This document shows, piece after piece, positions 1-7,899 of a DNA stretch of 14,282 bases. Below the pieces are notes generated by a model, which ran no database searches, had not been told where the DNA came from, and was given only the letters and a program-made list of their open reading frames with translations. Origin of the DNA: Fidelibacterota bacterium (GTDB lineage: Bacteria; Fidelibacterota; UBA2242; JAFGTP01). Each line of letters opens with the position of its first letter. Positions within the stretch are counted from its first letter, which is position 1. The position numbers and the translations under genes are program-made. The stretch spans positions 1 to 14,282 of the forward strand of contig JAOZSG010000040.1 of the NCBI GenBank assembly GCA_029939785.1, given 5' to 3'.

Positions 1-603
1 ACTAAAAAAGGTAAAACAGTCATTATTGTTGAAGAAGATAAAAAAATGTGCAAAGAACTATCTGAAAAATTAGATAATGTTATGATTGTTCATGGTTCAG
101 GTACTGACAAAAATGTGCTGGAAGAAATAGGTGTAAATAATAGTTGTGTTGTTGCTACTACAAGAGATGATGAATATAATATTATTTCTTCAATATTTTC
201 AAAAAACAGGGGATGTTTAAAAAATATTTGTCTGATTAGAAATGTTGATCTTGCAGCAACTATAACGCAACTTCCGGAAATAGATACTGCATTTTCTCCG
301 GATATTTTGACAACTGGTGAAGTTTTACGTTTTTGCAGAAAGGGTGATATTATTACTGTAACATCTTTTTCAGAAATTGATGCAGATATCATGAAAATCA
401 AAATATCAAGCCAATTATCAATAATAGATAAAACTTTAGCTGAGATTGACTTTCCTGATGGTTCATTGGTTGGAGCAATTATTAGAGATGAAAAAGTTAT
501 TATTCCTACTGGAAATGACAAAATATTATTCGGTGATATTTTGATGATATTTTCGATACCTAAAGCAATTAATGATATTGAATCAATGTTTTCTATGAAA
601 TGA
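1..603 (+). CDS. trkA: Trk potassium uptake protein TrkA, C-terminal part (5' end outside window)
   Basis: This is the cytoplasmic regulatory subunit of the Trk/Ktr potassium uptake system, which gates the TrkH channel through NAD(H) or nucleotide binding. The frame is open from base 1, so the gene starts upstream and the methionine at 46 is internal. The visible 200 residues look like the second half of a two-repeat TrkA. They begin with the acidic end of a Rossmann strand (VIIVEEDKK), then HGSGTD and VATTRDDEYN, which are typical of an RCK_N domain. An RCK_C domain follows (about residues 110-198, ending in GDILMIFSIP). Its stop codon overlaps the trkH start (ATGA at 600-603), so the two are almost certainly co-transcribed and translationally coupled. 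The family assignment is firm. The missing N-terminus is due to the window edge. Confidence 0.92.
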   Translation, partial: TKKGKTVIIVEEDKKMCKELSEKLDNVMIVHGSGTDKNVLEEIGVNNSCVVATTRDDEYNIISSIFSKNRGCLKNICLIRNVDLAATITQLPEIDTAFSPDILTTGEVLRFCRKGDIITVTSFSEIDADIMKIKISSQLSIIDKTLAEIDFPDGSLVGAIIRDEKVIIPTGNDKILFGDILMIFSIPKAINDIESMFSMK

Positions 604-2111
604 TTTTGGAGATTGATTTGAATTGGAAAAGTGTATTACATATTCAGGGTTTATTACTAATAATTTTAGCAATGACAATGTTATTGCCTCTTTCTTTTGC
701 TATTTATTATAAATCGGATGATATATTGGCATTGTTAATAGGGCTTGGAATAAGTTTGGGAACAGGAAGTTTTTTCTTTACTGTTTTTCGATCTCATAAA
801 GTTATTAAATCAAAAGAGGGTTTTGTAATTGTTACTTTAGGATGGATTTTTGCCACTATTTTTGGAGCACTTCCGTTTTGGATCCACGGCTCTGTAGGAC
901 CATACATTGATTGTGTTTTTGAAACAATGTCCGGTTTGACTACAACAGGTTCAACTATCCTGACAAATATTGAAAATTTACCGAAAGGTTTAATGTTTTG
1001 GCGAAGTCTGACTCATTGGTTGGGAGGAATGGGGATTATTCTGCTCACCATTGCTATTTTACCAATACTTGGATTGAGCTCTGTGCAATTGTTTAAAGCA
1101 GAAGTTCCAGGTCCGACAAAAGATAAGATAAGTCCAAAAATTAAAAATACAGCGAAAATATTATGGATGATTTATGGTGGAATGACAGTTGTCGAAACTG
1201 TATTATTAATGTTCGGCGGAATGAATTTTTATGATGCATTATGTCATACATTTGGAACTCTTGCAACCGGTGGTTTTTCCACATTAAATTCTTCTATAGC
1301 CGGATTTAATAATTTGTATATTGAAATTGTTATAATTATTTTCATGTATCTTGCAGGTGTTAATTTTGCTCTTCATTTTCATTTATTACGTGGTAATTTA
1401 CGTGATTTTTTTGGAAATCGTGAGTTTCAGTTTTATACAGGTGTAATTTTTATTGCTATTATATTTATTACATTAAATATTCATTATCATCAATATTCTG
1501 ATGAATTTATTAAGAATTATCCTGAAGTAGAGTCATGGACGGGTAGTATTGGGAATTCACTTCGTTTGGCATCTTTTCAGGTAGTTTCTATTATTACAAC
1601 AACTGGATTTTGTACTGCAAATTTTGATCTTTGGCCTAATTTTTCGCGGTTATTTCTGGTTATCTTAATGTTTTTTGGTGGATGTGCTGGTTCAACAGGT
1701 GGTGGAATGAAGCAAATCAGAATTATGGTTGTGGTTAAATATCTAAAAACGGAGGTTTTAAAGCTAATAAATCCACGTGCTTTTTATTCTATCAGAATTG
1801 GCAAAGAGGTAGTTCAAAATTATGTTGTTCGAAATATTATTGCATTTTTTATTATATTTATCAGTTTTTTTGTAATTATTTCACTTTTTTTAACTTTTAT
1901 GGGATATGATATTGTGACATCATTCACAGCATCGATTGCTGCTTTGGGTAATATTGGTCCTGGATTAGCCAGAGTTGGAGCAATTGAAAATTTTGCTTTT
2001 TTTGACCCGATTAGCAAATTGGTTTTAGTTTTCGCGATGTTATTGGGAAGACTGGAACTTTATTCCGTCTTGATTCTCATTTACTTTTTGATTTTTAATA
2101 AGAGATATTAA
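600..2111 (+). CDS. trkH: Trk/Ktr potassium channel subunit TrkH
   Basis: This 503-residue polytopic inner-membrane protein is the ion-conducting subunit of the Trk potassium uptake system. All four pore-loop selectivity-filter segments of the superfamily are visible: TTTGST (about 114-119), ATGGF (222-226), TTTGF (333-337) and GNIGPG (450-455). Each lies between hydrophobic helices, as in the fourfold M1-P-M2 design. The glycine-rich segment GGCAGSTGGGMKQIR (360-374) matches the conserved intramembrane-loop region after the third filter, and LLGRLELY near the C-terminus is a family hallmark. The length is in the usual TrkH range (about 480-510). The ATG overlaps the trkA stop by four bases, which explains the absence of a clear separate ribosome binding site. 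No obvious terminator follows, only a T-rich tract near 2138-2145. Confidence 0.96.
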   Translation: MILEIDLNWKSVLHIQGLLLIILAMTMLLPLSFAIYYKSDDILALLIGLGISLGTGSFFFTVFRSHKVIKSKEGFVIVTLGWIFATIFGALPFWIHGSVGPYIDCVFETMSGLTTTGSTILTNIENLPKGLMFWRSLTHWLGGMGIILLTIAILPILGLSSVQLFKAEVPGPTKDKISPKIKNTAKILWMIYGGMTVVETVLLMFGGMNFYDALCHTFGTLATGGFSTLNSSIAGFNNLYIEIVIIIFMYLAGVNFALHFHLLRGNLRDFFGNREFQFYTGVIFIAIIFITLNIHYHQYSDEFIKNYPEVESWTGSIGNSLRLASFQVVSIITTTGFCTANFDLWPNFSRLFLVILMFFGGCAGSTGGGMKQIRIMVVVKYLKTEVLKLINPRAFYSIRIGKEVVQNYVVRNIIAFFIIFISFFVIISLFLTFMGYDIVTSFTASIAALGNIGPGLARVGAIENFAFFDPISKLVLVFAMLLGRLELYSVLILIYFLIFNKRY

Positions 2112-2151
2112 ACAGGAATCATCTATCCAGATTTCACTTTTTTTTACTTGG

Positions 2152-2212
2152 TTTAGCAGAATGATTGACAGCAGAATGATTAGCCCTATGAGAAAATTTA
2201 AGATCTGCTAAA
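2152..2212. repeat. AGCAGAATGATT tandem pair with inverted arm, between trkH and the mini-lipoprotein
   Basis: The 12-mer AGCAGAATGATT occurs at 2155-2166 and again at 2170-2181, a 15-base period. The first copy is also part of a perfect 9-bp inverted repeat, TTTAGCAGA (2152-2160) and TCTGCTAAA (2204-2212). The core AGCAGAAT recurs at 2457-2464 with an inverted TCTGCT at 2484-2489. The arms lie between two convergent transcripts and could form long-loop stems. There is no convincing G+C stem plus T-run, so a terminator role is only possible. The rest of 2112-2275 shows nothing else that I recognise. Confidence 0.4.
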
Positions 2213-2275
2213 ACTGACTATAGTTTCATAAGTGAATACAGAATAACTATACTACTGATGCTAATCTCAATAATA

Positions 2276-2422
2276 TTATTGGACACTCGTTGTATCAGGT
2301 ACATTTATTTTGATACTTGTTGTGTCTGGAACATTAATATGATTACCGGGTTTTGGTCTGCAAGAATTACCAATAATCATAATTCCAATAACAATAACAA
2401 AAAATAATACTAATTTCTTCAT
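2276..2422 (-). CDS. Small probable lipoprotein with a tandem decapeptide repeat (48 aa)
   Basis: I do not recognise this family. The 48-codon frame starts at an ATG (2422) preceded by a strong Shine-Dalgarno GGAGGC (2433-2428) at 5-base spacing, which is much better than most starts in this window. The N-terminus is MKKLVLF followed by an isoleucine/valine-rich hydrophobic stretch ending in IIGNSC. That is the layout of a short signal peptide with a lipidatable cysteine at 21, although glycine at -3 departs from the usual lipobox. The mature part is only about 28 residues and contains two near-identical tandem units, INVPDTTSIK (29-38 region) and INVPDTTSVQ (to the end). It lies about 100 bases downstream of the cyclase gene on the same strand and may be expressed with it or from its own promoter. 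It was found by eye because it is very short. Translation is likely, and the lipoprotein call is moderate. Confidence 0.6.
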   Translation of the reverse strand: MKKLVLFFVIVIGIMIIGNSCRPKPGNHINVPDTTSIKINVPDTTSVQ

Positions 2423-2522
2423 GATAAGCCTCCATGGTTTTTTTAGTGAAAGGATAAGCAGAATTTATTGGAATTTTTTATTCTCTGCTGTCCAATCAGT
2501 TTTTATAATCTCCGACATAATC

Positions 2523-5087
2523 TTATTCTATCCTAATTTTATTGATAAGAATATTTGCTTTTTTATATTTATTGTAATCATTATCAGCATTCTGCCAATA
2601 ATATAAAGCATTGTTTAAATATTGTATTGCCATTGTTGTATCTTGGTTTTGTAAATGAAGAGTACCTATAGTAAAAATAGTTTCACTCCAAAGTTCGCCA
2701 GTCCAGAGTCCTCCTTTTCTATGGGATGGAAGATAGGACATGAAGATTTCACCTTTGTGATTAAGAATTTTTCTGTATTGTTGAATAGCTTCAGCAATAT
2801 TAAAATGAGAAGTACAAGAAGCAATTTTCTTTTGAGTCAACCAATAGATAGGATCTCCACTATACAATTTTGTGATTTTTTTATAGTGTGTAATAGCATT
2901 TTTAAACTCACTTTTTGCACAAGAAATTTCACCAAGAATAATGTTTTTATATGTTGAACGTAATTTTGTAAAAAATGGATCATCAGAATCAATATTTTCT
3001 ATGATTTCAAAAGCTTTATCATAATAGCCCAAATCAGCAAGACTTAATCCGGCTAAAAATAATTCAAAATATGGGGATTCACTCAATTGTATGGTTTTTT
3101 CTATTCGCTGAAGATAATTATCCTTATTTCCTTTTATTTTTTCCATTTCTGCAAGTAAATATTGAAAATAGGATTCTTTTTCTGGACAATTCAATTCCTG
3201 ACATATTTTAATTCCTGCCAGACATTCATTGTATGTTTGTTTCAATTTTCCTTGAAAAAAATAGAATCCTGCAAGTCGCGTATGAATAGTAATTTTATTG
3301 TGTTTATCTGATTTTTGATAAATTGATTTAAGCAAAATTTCAGTAGAGTCTATTTTATCAGACATCCAAAATAATTGTGCAATATTACCATTAATTGAAA
3401 GATAATTTGGACGTATTTTTTTACTTTTTTTAAAATATTTTAATGCTTCATCAGTATTTCCAAATAAAGCATTAGTAAATCCTATATTATTATAACACAT
3501 AGGTGCTTGTGTTGTGTCTAATTTTATACATTTCATATTTGATTCAATCGCAGTTTCATAATCACCAATTTGCATTGCTAAATGTCCAAGCATACCATGT
3601 CCAATAGCATCATTGGGATACAATGATGTAAGATGTTTTGCATATTTAAAAGCTTTTTGATAATCGTATTCAAAAAAAGAGCCATAATAAATAGTTAAAA
3701 TACAATATTTTTCCTTATCTGAAACGCGATCAATCAATGGTAATATTTTTTTATGATAATATATAGCTTTATCATGATTACCTATTTTTCTGTAGTTATA
3801 GGACAGATTGCTAATTGCAGATGTAAATAATGAGTCTATTGATATGGCTTTCTCTAAAAAAATAATAGCCTTATTATAATTTCCCTGACTTTCTTGAAAA
3901 TCGGCTTTTGTATATAATTCTAGTGCTTCCAGAGATGATGTCGTAACATCTTCCAAAGGTCTCATTGATTTAGAGATACGTTTTTTTGATTCACCTAGAT
4001 CTTTTCTGATATGTTTTGCAAGATAATCAATCCCGTTATACAATTCTTCCAGTTTTTTGACTTCAATACGGCGTGTTTTTAAAACCTCGCCTGTTAATAC
4101 ATCCATAATTTTATACTTTAATATAAAATATTTCCCGAGAATTGAAATATTTCCTGCAATAACAATTGAAGTATTTTCTCTACGAGCAACCTCTAAGGAA
4201 ATTTTTTCATCCAATTTTTGATTATCTGGTAGTTTCATACGTTTCAGTGCAACTAATATTTTATTTTTTGTTAGAATATTAATAAATGGAGATTGACTAA
4301 GAGTTATCTTAAGAGCTTCCGAAAGTGAATGATCCAGAAACTTTTCGCCTGTTGTATTTTCAAAATCGGCAATAAGAATATAATCACCTTCATTATAAGG
4401 AATTTGTGATTTTAAGTTGTTATGTGTTATAAAAATAGTAGATAAAATAATAATAATTACTAAAAATGGAAACAATGGTCTGTTAATTTTACTTAAATAA
4501 AATGCTTTTGAAGTTATTAGAGATTTTTTTTGTTTATTTTCTTCTAAGTGTTGAATTGGAGGAATTTTATAAACTTTGATTGGTTCTTTAATATTTTTAA
4601 AAGATCTGTATCCAACATTTTTATAATTTAATGGTAAATTATCTTTTATTAATTCATAAACGGTTTCGGAAATGCATATTCCTCCGGGATCAGAAAAGGA
4701 TTCCAGTCTGGATGCAACATTAACGCCTTCACCATAGATATCATCACCACTAATTATTACATCACCAAGTTGGATTCCGATTCTAATATGAAAAATTTCA
4801 GATTCAGCACTATTTTTATTTAATTCAAATAATTTCTTCTGTATGCTTAGGGCACAATTTACAGCATTTAATACACTGGTGAAATCTCCCATTATCGCAT
4901 CACCCATAGTTTTTACAACTCTACCGTCATAAGAATCTACTATAGGATTAATTATATGAGAATATTTTATTAAAAGATTGAATGTACCGTTTTCGTTTTC
5001 GCCCATTTTTTTTGCGAAACCTTTAATATCAGTAAACATTATTGCTGAAAGTTTTCGTTTTTCAGTGTGATTAATTTCTTTGGACAT
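2523..5087 (-). CDS. Membrane-anchored class III adenylate cyclase with TolB-like and TPR periplasmic region
   Basis: This 854-residue protein should convert ATP to cAMP. Residues 10-175 form a class III cyclase domain with all key residues visible: metal-binding Asp20 (MFTDIKGF) and Asp63 (KTMGDA), adenine-specifying Lys59 and Asp116 (DDIYGEGVN), transition-state Asn123 and Arg127 (VNVASRLE). Lys plus Asp points to adenylate rather than guanylate cyclase. A basic stretch (183-203) precedes one hydrophobic helix (about 204-220), so the N-terminus should be cytoplasmic and the rest periplasmic. Residues 236-365 resemble the TolB-like/FlgO-like module (YILIADFENTTG). Roughly 385-840 is a series of tetratricopeptide repeats, for example GNYNKAIIFLEKAISIDS. 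This cyclase-TM-TolB-TPR order is known in several phyla. The ATG at 5087 fits 18 bases behind the predicted transcription start. The Shine-Dalgarno is weak. It is divergent from the CBS-like gene and upstream of a mini-lipoprotein. Confidence 0.93.
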   Translation of the reverse strand: MSKEINHTEKRKLSAIMFTDIKGFAKKMGENENGTFNLLIKYSHIINPIVDSYDGRVVKTMGDAIMGDFTSVLNAVNCALSIQKKLFELNKNSAESEIFHIRIGIQLGDVIISGDDIYGEGVNVASRLESFSDPGGICISETVYELIKDNLPLNYKNVGYRSFKNIKEPIKVYKIPPIQHLEENKQKKSLITSKAFYLSKINRPLFPFLVIIIILSTIFITHNNLKSQIPYNEGDYILIADFENTTGEKFLDHSLSEALKITLSQSPFINILTKNKILVALKRMKLPDNQKLDEKISLEVARRENTSIVIAGNISILGKYFILKYKIMDVLTGEVLKTRRIEVKKLEELYNGIDYLAKHIRKDLGESKKRISKSMRPLEDVTTSSLEALELYTKADFQESQGNYNKAIIFLEKAISIDSLFTSAISNLSYNYRKIGNHDKAIYYHKKILPLIDRVSDKEKYCILTIYYGSFFEYDYQKAFKYAKHLTSLYPNDAIGHGMLGHLAMQIGDYETAIESNMKCIKLDTTQAPMCYNNIGFTNALFGNTDEALKYFKKSKKIRPNYLSINGNIAQLFWMSDKIDSTEILLKSIYQKSDKHNKITIHTRLAGFYFFQGKLKQTYNECLAGIKICQELNCPEKESYFQYLLAEMEKIKGNKDNYLQRIEKTIQLSESPYFELFLAGLSLADLGYYDKAFEIIENIDSDDPFFTKLRSTYKNIILGEISCAKSEFKNAITHYKKITKLYSGDPIYWLTQKKIASCTSHFNIAEAIQQYRKILNHKGEIFMSYLPSHRKGGLWTGELWSETIFTIGTLHLQNQDTTMAIQYLNNALYYWQNADNDYNKYKKANILINKIRIE

Positions 5088-5112
5088 TCATATTTTCTGT
5101 GTTGTTATTTTA

Positions 5113-5141
5113 ATAATATACTTTTGTCATGCCTTTGTCAA
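5113..5141 (-). promoter_or_regulatory. Sigma-70-type promoter for the adenylate cyclase gene
   Basis: On the minus strand TTGACA (5141-5136, a perfect -35) is followed after exactly 17 bases by TATTAT (5118-5113, five of six to the -10 consensus). Transcription would start near 5106 and give a leader of about 18 bases before the cyclase ATG. The same 100-base spacer must also hold the promoter of the CBS-like gene on the plus strand. The best plus-strand candidate is weaker (TTGTCA 5135-5140, 17 bases, TAATTT 5158-5163), so the two promoters would overlap. Confidence 0.6.
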
Positions 5142-5188
5142 TATATTTGTAAAATATTAATTTAAATAAATTGAATGTGGAGGATTAA

Positions 5189-5947
5189 ATGATTGATGTT
5201 ATTACTGCTCTGGCTATTTTTATTGTAATAATTGCAATAATGATTTTGCTACGTATTAAAGTATTAAAAAATACTGAAATTAAACAGACTGACATTCTAA
5301 TTGCAATTATTCCGGTTATTTTATGGTTACTATTAACAGGTAAAATAACAGAATTTGAATTTGGTGACCTGAAAGTTCAAACAGCATTTTTGGAAGCATC
5401 AACTTCTCCAATTACCAGGCAAATTACACCTTTAAAACTTCCTGTCAGATCATTAAGTATGGATCCAAAAAGAGGAGTAGAACAAATCCCAAGATTAATT
5501 GAAAGTAGGACTGAAGCACTTTTATTTGAGTTGGGATATGGTCGTTATTATGGACCGGCAATCGAAGAATATTTAATTCAACTTTGTGATTATAGTTTTT
5601 TCAAATACATCATTATTGTGGATGCTCAGCAAAAATTTGTTGGTTTAGTAGATGCGAAGCAATTAAATGCTACATTTACGAGTTCCAATCCGGGGTTTAA
5701 TTCTCGTGATTTTGCCAATTGGATAAATAATAACCAGACTAATGCTTTATTAAGATTACCTGGCCTAATAATGTCTGAAAACGCAATCAGGAAGGAAATG
5801 AATAAACAAACAGTACTGGAAAAAATGGAAATACTCAATATTGATCTTTTACCTGTAATTAATGAAGAAAACAAATTTGTTGGAATTATTGAAAGATCAC
5901 GTCTTACAGCAAGTTTAATTATAGAAGTTGCCAATAAAGTGAAATAG
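5189..5947 (+). CDS. Membrane-anchored protein with divergent CBS-like segments
   Basis: This 252-residue protein has two N-terminal hydrophobic helices (about 4-22 and 34-50) joined by a basic loop, and then a soluble region that is probably cytoplasmic. Two segments read like the end of a CBS motif: YIIIVDAQQKFVGLVDAKQL (140-159) and LLPVINEENKFVGIIERSRL (220-239). The second is the clearer match (hydrophobic strand, turn, FVGIIE, helix). CBS pairs usually bind adenosine nucleotides such as AMP, ATP or SAM and regulate an attached or partner module. No catalytic domain is seen here. The ATG has a strong GGAGG (5179-5183) at 5-base spacing. The gene diverges from the adenylate cyclase across a 101-base spacer, so shared control is plausible but unproven. 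The CBS call is moderate because the first unit is degenerate. The function is unknown. Confidence 0.75.
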   Translation: MIDVITALAIFIVIIAIMILLRIKVLKNTEIKQTDILIAIIPVILWLLLTGKITEFEFGDLKVQTAFLEASTSPITRQITPLKLPVRSLSMDPKRGVEQIPRLIESRTEALLFELGYGRYYGPAIEEYLIQLCDYSFFKYIIIVDAQQKFVGLVDAKQLNATFTSSNPGFNSRDFANWINNNQTNALLRLPGLIMSENAIRKEMNKQTVLEKMEILNIDLLPVINEENKFVGIIERSRLTASLIIEVANKVK

Positions 5948-5960
5948 ATATATTTTATGC

Positions 5961-5989
5961 TTGACACTTGAATTGTTTTTTTTTAGGAT
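5961..5989 (+). promoter_or_regulatory. Candidate distal promoter of selA
   Basis: TTGACA (5961-5966) is a perfect -35 hexamer. After 17 bases comes TAGGAT (5984-5989), four of six to the -10 consensus. Transcription would start near 5996, about 46 bases before the selA ATG. The first three bases could be read as an in-frame TTG start for a longer SelA, but their use as a -35 box and the lack of a ribosome binding site argue against that. Confidence 0.4.
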
Positions 5990-6005
5990 ATCATCAAAAA
6001 ACACC

Positions 6006-6035
6006 TTGCATAAAACAGTACTAATTACTTATAAT
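6006..6035 (+). promoter_or_regulatory. Candidate proximal promoter of selA giving a leaderless start
   Basis: TTGCAT (6006-6011) and a perfect TATAAT (6030-6035) are separated by 18 bases. A start 6-7 bases downstream of the -10 box would fall at 6041-6042, which is the selA ATG itself. No Shine-Dalgarno precedes that ATG, which is consistent with a leaderless message. The evidence is sequence pattern only. Confidence 0.4.
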
Positions 6036-6041
6036 CCATTC

Positions 6042-7439
6042 ATGATTAATATACAAAATAAATTGAAATTACTTCCATCCAGTCACATAGTTTTACAAAA
6101 ACTTGATAAAGTAAAATTAAAACATAATTTTCTTGTTGAAATTATACGTTTTGAAATAGATGGAATACGTTCTGAGATACTTAATAATTCATACTTTTCT
6201 ACTAAAGAAATAATTTTAGAGGAAGTTATAAGTAGAGTAAATAAAACCGTTGAAAACCTTGTTGAATCACCAATAAAAAAAGTGATAAATGGAACTGGTA
6301 TTATCCTTCATACCGGACTTGGAAGAGCACCTTTTGGTAATGAAATTCTTAAATATATATCAGGAAAACTTTCGGGTTATATAAATCTGGAATTTGATCT
6401 GGAAACAGGGAAAAGAGGGCAGCGATTAGATTTGGTTGATAGTTTTTTCAAATTACTAACATCTGCTGAAAGTTCTGTTGTCGTTAATAATAATGCGGCG
6501 GCAGTATTACTTGGAATAAATACATTGGCAGCGGGAAAAGAAGTAATAGTATCACGTGGACAATTAGTTGAGATAGGTGGCTCCTTCAGACTTCCGGATG
6601 TCATAGAAAAAAGTGGAGCAAAACTAGTCGAAATTGGCACTACTAATAGAACACATCTTCAGGATTATAAGAAAGCAATAAATTCAAATACAGGTGCAAT
6701 TTTAGTTGCTCATCCATCAAATTTTAAAATTGATGGATTTACAAAAATGCCTGCAGAAGAAGAGATCATTGCACTTGGAAAAGAACACAAAATTCCGGTT
6801 ATGATGGATCTTGGAAGTGGTGCATTGTTTTCACCAAAAAAGGCTGGATTGCCAGATGAATATGTAGTATCAGAAATAGTAAAAAAAGGATTTCAATTAA
6901 TCAGTTTTAGTGGTGATAAATTATTGGGAGGTCCACAGGCTGGAATAATCGTAGGACAAAAAGAATGGATTAACCCAATTCGTGAAAATCCATTAATGCG
7001 GGCTCTGAGATGTGACAAACTTATTTTGACTTCACTGGAATATACAATCAGGCAATATTTAACAAATCAATCAATTCCATCAATTCGCACCTATGAATTA
7101 TTTACTGTACCGATAAATGAGTTGAAATATAGAGCAGAAAATATATTCAGACGTTTAGGTGATAAAATTATTCGTGATTTGGGAATAACAATTTTAGATA
7201 CACAGGTAGAAGCCGGAAGTGGTTCTATGCCAACAGAATTAATACCCAGTATTGGAATTATGTTCAATTCAAATGTTTCAGAAGCAACATTGGCAGAAAG
7301 ATTTAGAAAAACTAAAAATCCGATTATAGGCTATATAAATAATAAAAAGTTCATAATTGATTTAAAGGCAATTTCTAAAGAAGAGATTGATACTTTGATA
7401 GATTCAATTAAGGAAGTTGCAGGGTCATTGTATAAATAA
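6042..7439 (+). CDS. selA: L-seryl-tRNA(Sec) selenium transferase (selenocysteine synthase)
   Basis: This PLP enzyme converts seryl-tRNA(Sec) to selenocysteinyl-tRNA(Sec) using selenophosphate and acts in the cytoplasm. From the ATG at 6042 the product is 465 residues, close to the 463 of E. coli SelA. The N-terminus has the expected LKLLPSSHIVLQKL start. Family motifs follow: NGTGIILHTGLGRAPF (83-98), VEIGGSFRLPDV, VEIGTTNRTH, MMDLGSGALF (254-263) and FSGDKLLGGPQAG, whose lysine (about 293) is the PLP Schiff-base residue matching Lys295 of E. coli. The frame extends 27 codons further upstream to a TTG at 5961. I reject that start because the extra residues do not look like SelA and overlap promoter-like sequence. 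selB, selD and selC are not in the window. An unrelated repeat-rich spacer follows the gene, so it stands alone here. Confidence 0.95.
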   Translation: MINIQNKLKLLPSSHIVLQKLDKVKLKHNFLVEIIRFEIDGIRSEILNNSYFSTKEIILEEVISRVNKTVENLVESPIKKVINGTGIILHTGLGRAPFGNEILKYISGKLSGYINLEFDLETGKRGQRLDLVDSFFKLLTSAESSVVVNNNAAAVLLGINTLAAGKEVIVSRGQLVEIGGSFRLPDVIEKSGAKLVEIGTTNRTHLQDYKKAINSNTGAILVAHPSNFKIDGFTKMPAEEEIIALGKEHKIPVMMDLGSGALFSPKKAGLPDEYVVSEIVKKGFQLISFSGDKLLGGPQAGIIVGQKEWINPIRENPLMRALRCDKLILTSLEYTIRQYLTNQSIPSIRTYELFTVPINELKYRAENIFRRLGDKIIRDLGITILDTQVEAGSGSMPTELIPSIGIMFNSNVSEATLAERFRKTKNPIIGYINNKKFIIDLKAISKEEIDTLIDSIKEVAGSLYK

Positions 7440-7570
7440 TATTTTTATACATGATCAAAACAGAAGCAAGCAAGAAAAATTATATTGCAGAATGATAAAA
7501 ACACGAATTTTAAATCCAGCATTACATTTGTTACAGAATTATTTTTTTTATTTTTCTGCTAAATTCCATT

Positions 7571-7615
7571 CGTTCCCCAAAACCCTCTTTGGGAATGCCA
7601 TTGAACTTATCTGTT
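7571..7615. repeat. 45-bp dispersed repeat, copy 1 (intact)
   Basis: This copy starts CGTTCCCCAAAACCCT and continues through CTTTGGGAATGCC to CTGTT. It contains a perfect CCCAAA (7576-7581) / TTTGGG (7588-7593) inverted repeat with a 6-base loop, so it resembles a REP-type palindromic unit. Its second part (7584-7615) matches 8172-8203 at 28 of 32 positions, and its first part matches 8046-8060. On the minus strand both copies read NGIPKEG in one frame. No start codon or ribosome binding site supports a gene. Confidence 0.65.
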
Positions 7616-7840
7616 TGTCGAAATAAATCTCTATACTTCATGTATTTCCAGTTCACCTATATGATGAACACTTGGAATATTTCCTTTATTGAAAACTGGT
7701 TATACTCACAATTCAACCTGTTTTCACCGGATTATTTATAAAATGACCAGAAGAATAAATGATTGATTTATAATCTCAGGAATAAAAAGATGTTGATAAT
7801 CATCAGGTCAAACAGGTTTCAATTGCAGAATGCTCGTAAC

Positions 7841-7858
7841 CCGGTCATTCCTGGCCGG
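7841..7858. repeat. Strong short hairpin, CCGGTCA stem
   Basis: CCGGTCA (7841-7847) pairs with TGGCCGG (7852-7858) around a TTCC loop, with one G-U wobble if transcribed from the plus strand. No T-run follows on either strand, so it is not a standard terminator. Its function is unknown. Confidence 0.4.
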
Positions 7859-7899
7859 ATTCCTTTGTTTGGTTTAATAAATTGTCATTATGAAGTGTC

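Noticed and set aside
1820..2017. Antisense frame inside trkH, and similar antisense frames inside other genes
   Set aside because: These are shadows of strongly supported genes, with no ribosome binding site and no family resemblance.
2421..2606. Plus-strand frame starting at 2421
   Set aside because: It is antisense to the mini-lipoprotein start and the cyclase 3' end. It is hydrophobic only because of base composition and has no ribosome binding site.
5961..6041. 27-codon N-terminal extension of SelA from a TTG
   Set aside because: It has no ribosome binding site, its residues are unlike SelA, and it overlaps two promoter-like hexamers. Starting at 6042 gives the normal family length.
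7417..7741. Short plus-strand frames after selA, including a 33-codon ATG frame at 7640-7741 with a protein-like look
   Set aside because: There is no ribosome binding site and no recognisable family, and another frame on the opposite strand looks equally protein-like. Not enough to call a gene or pseudogene.
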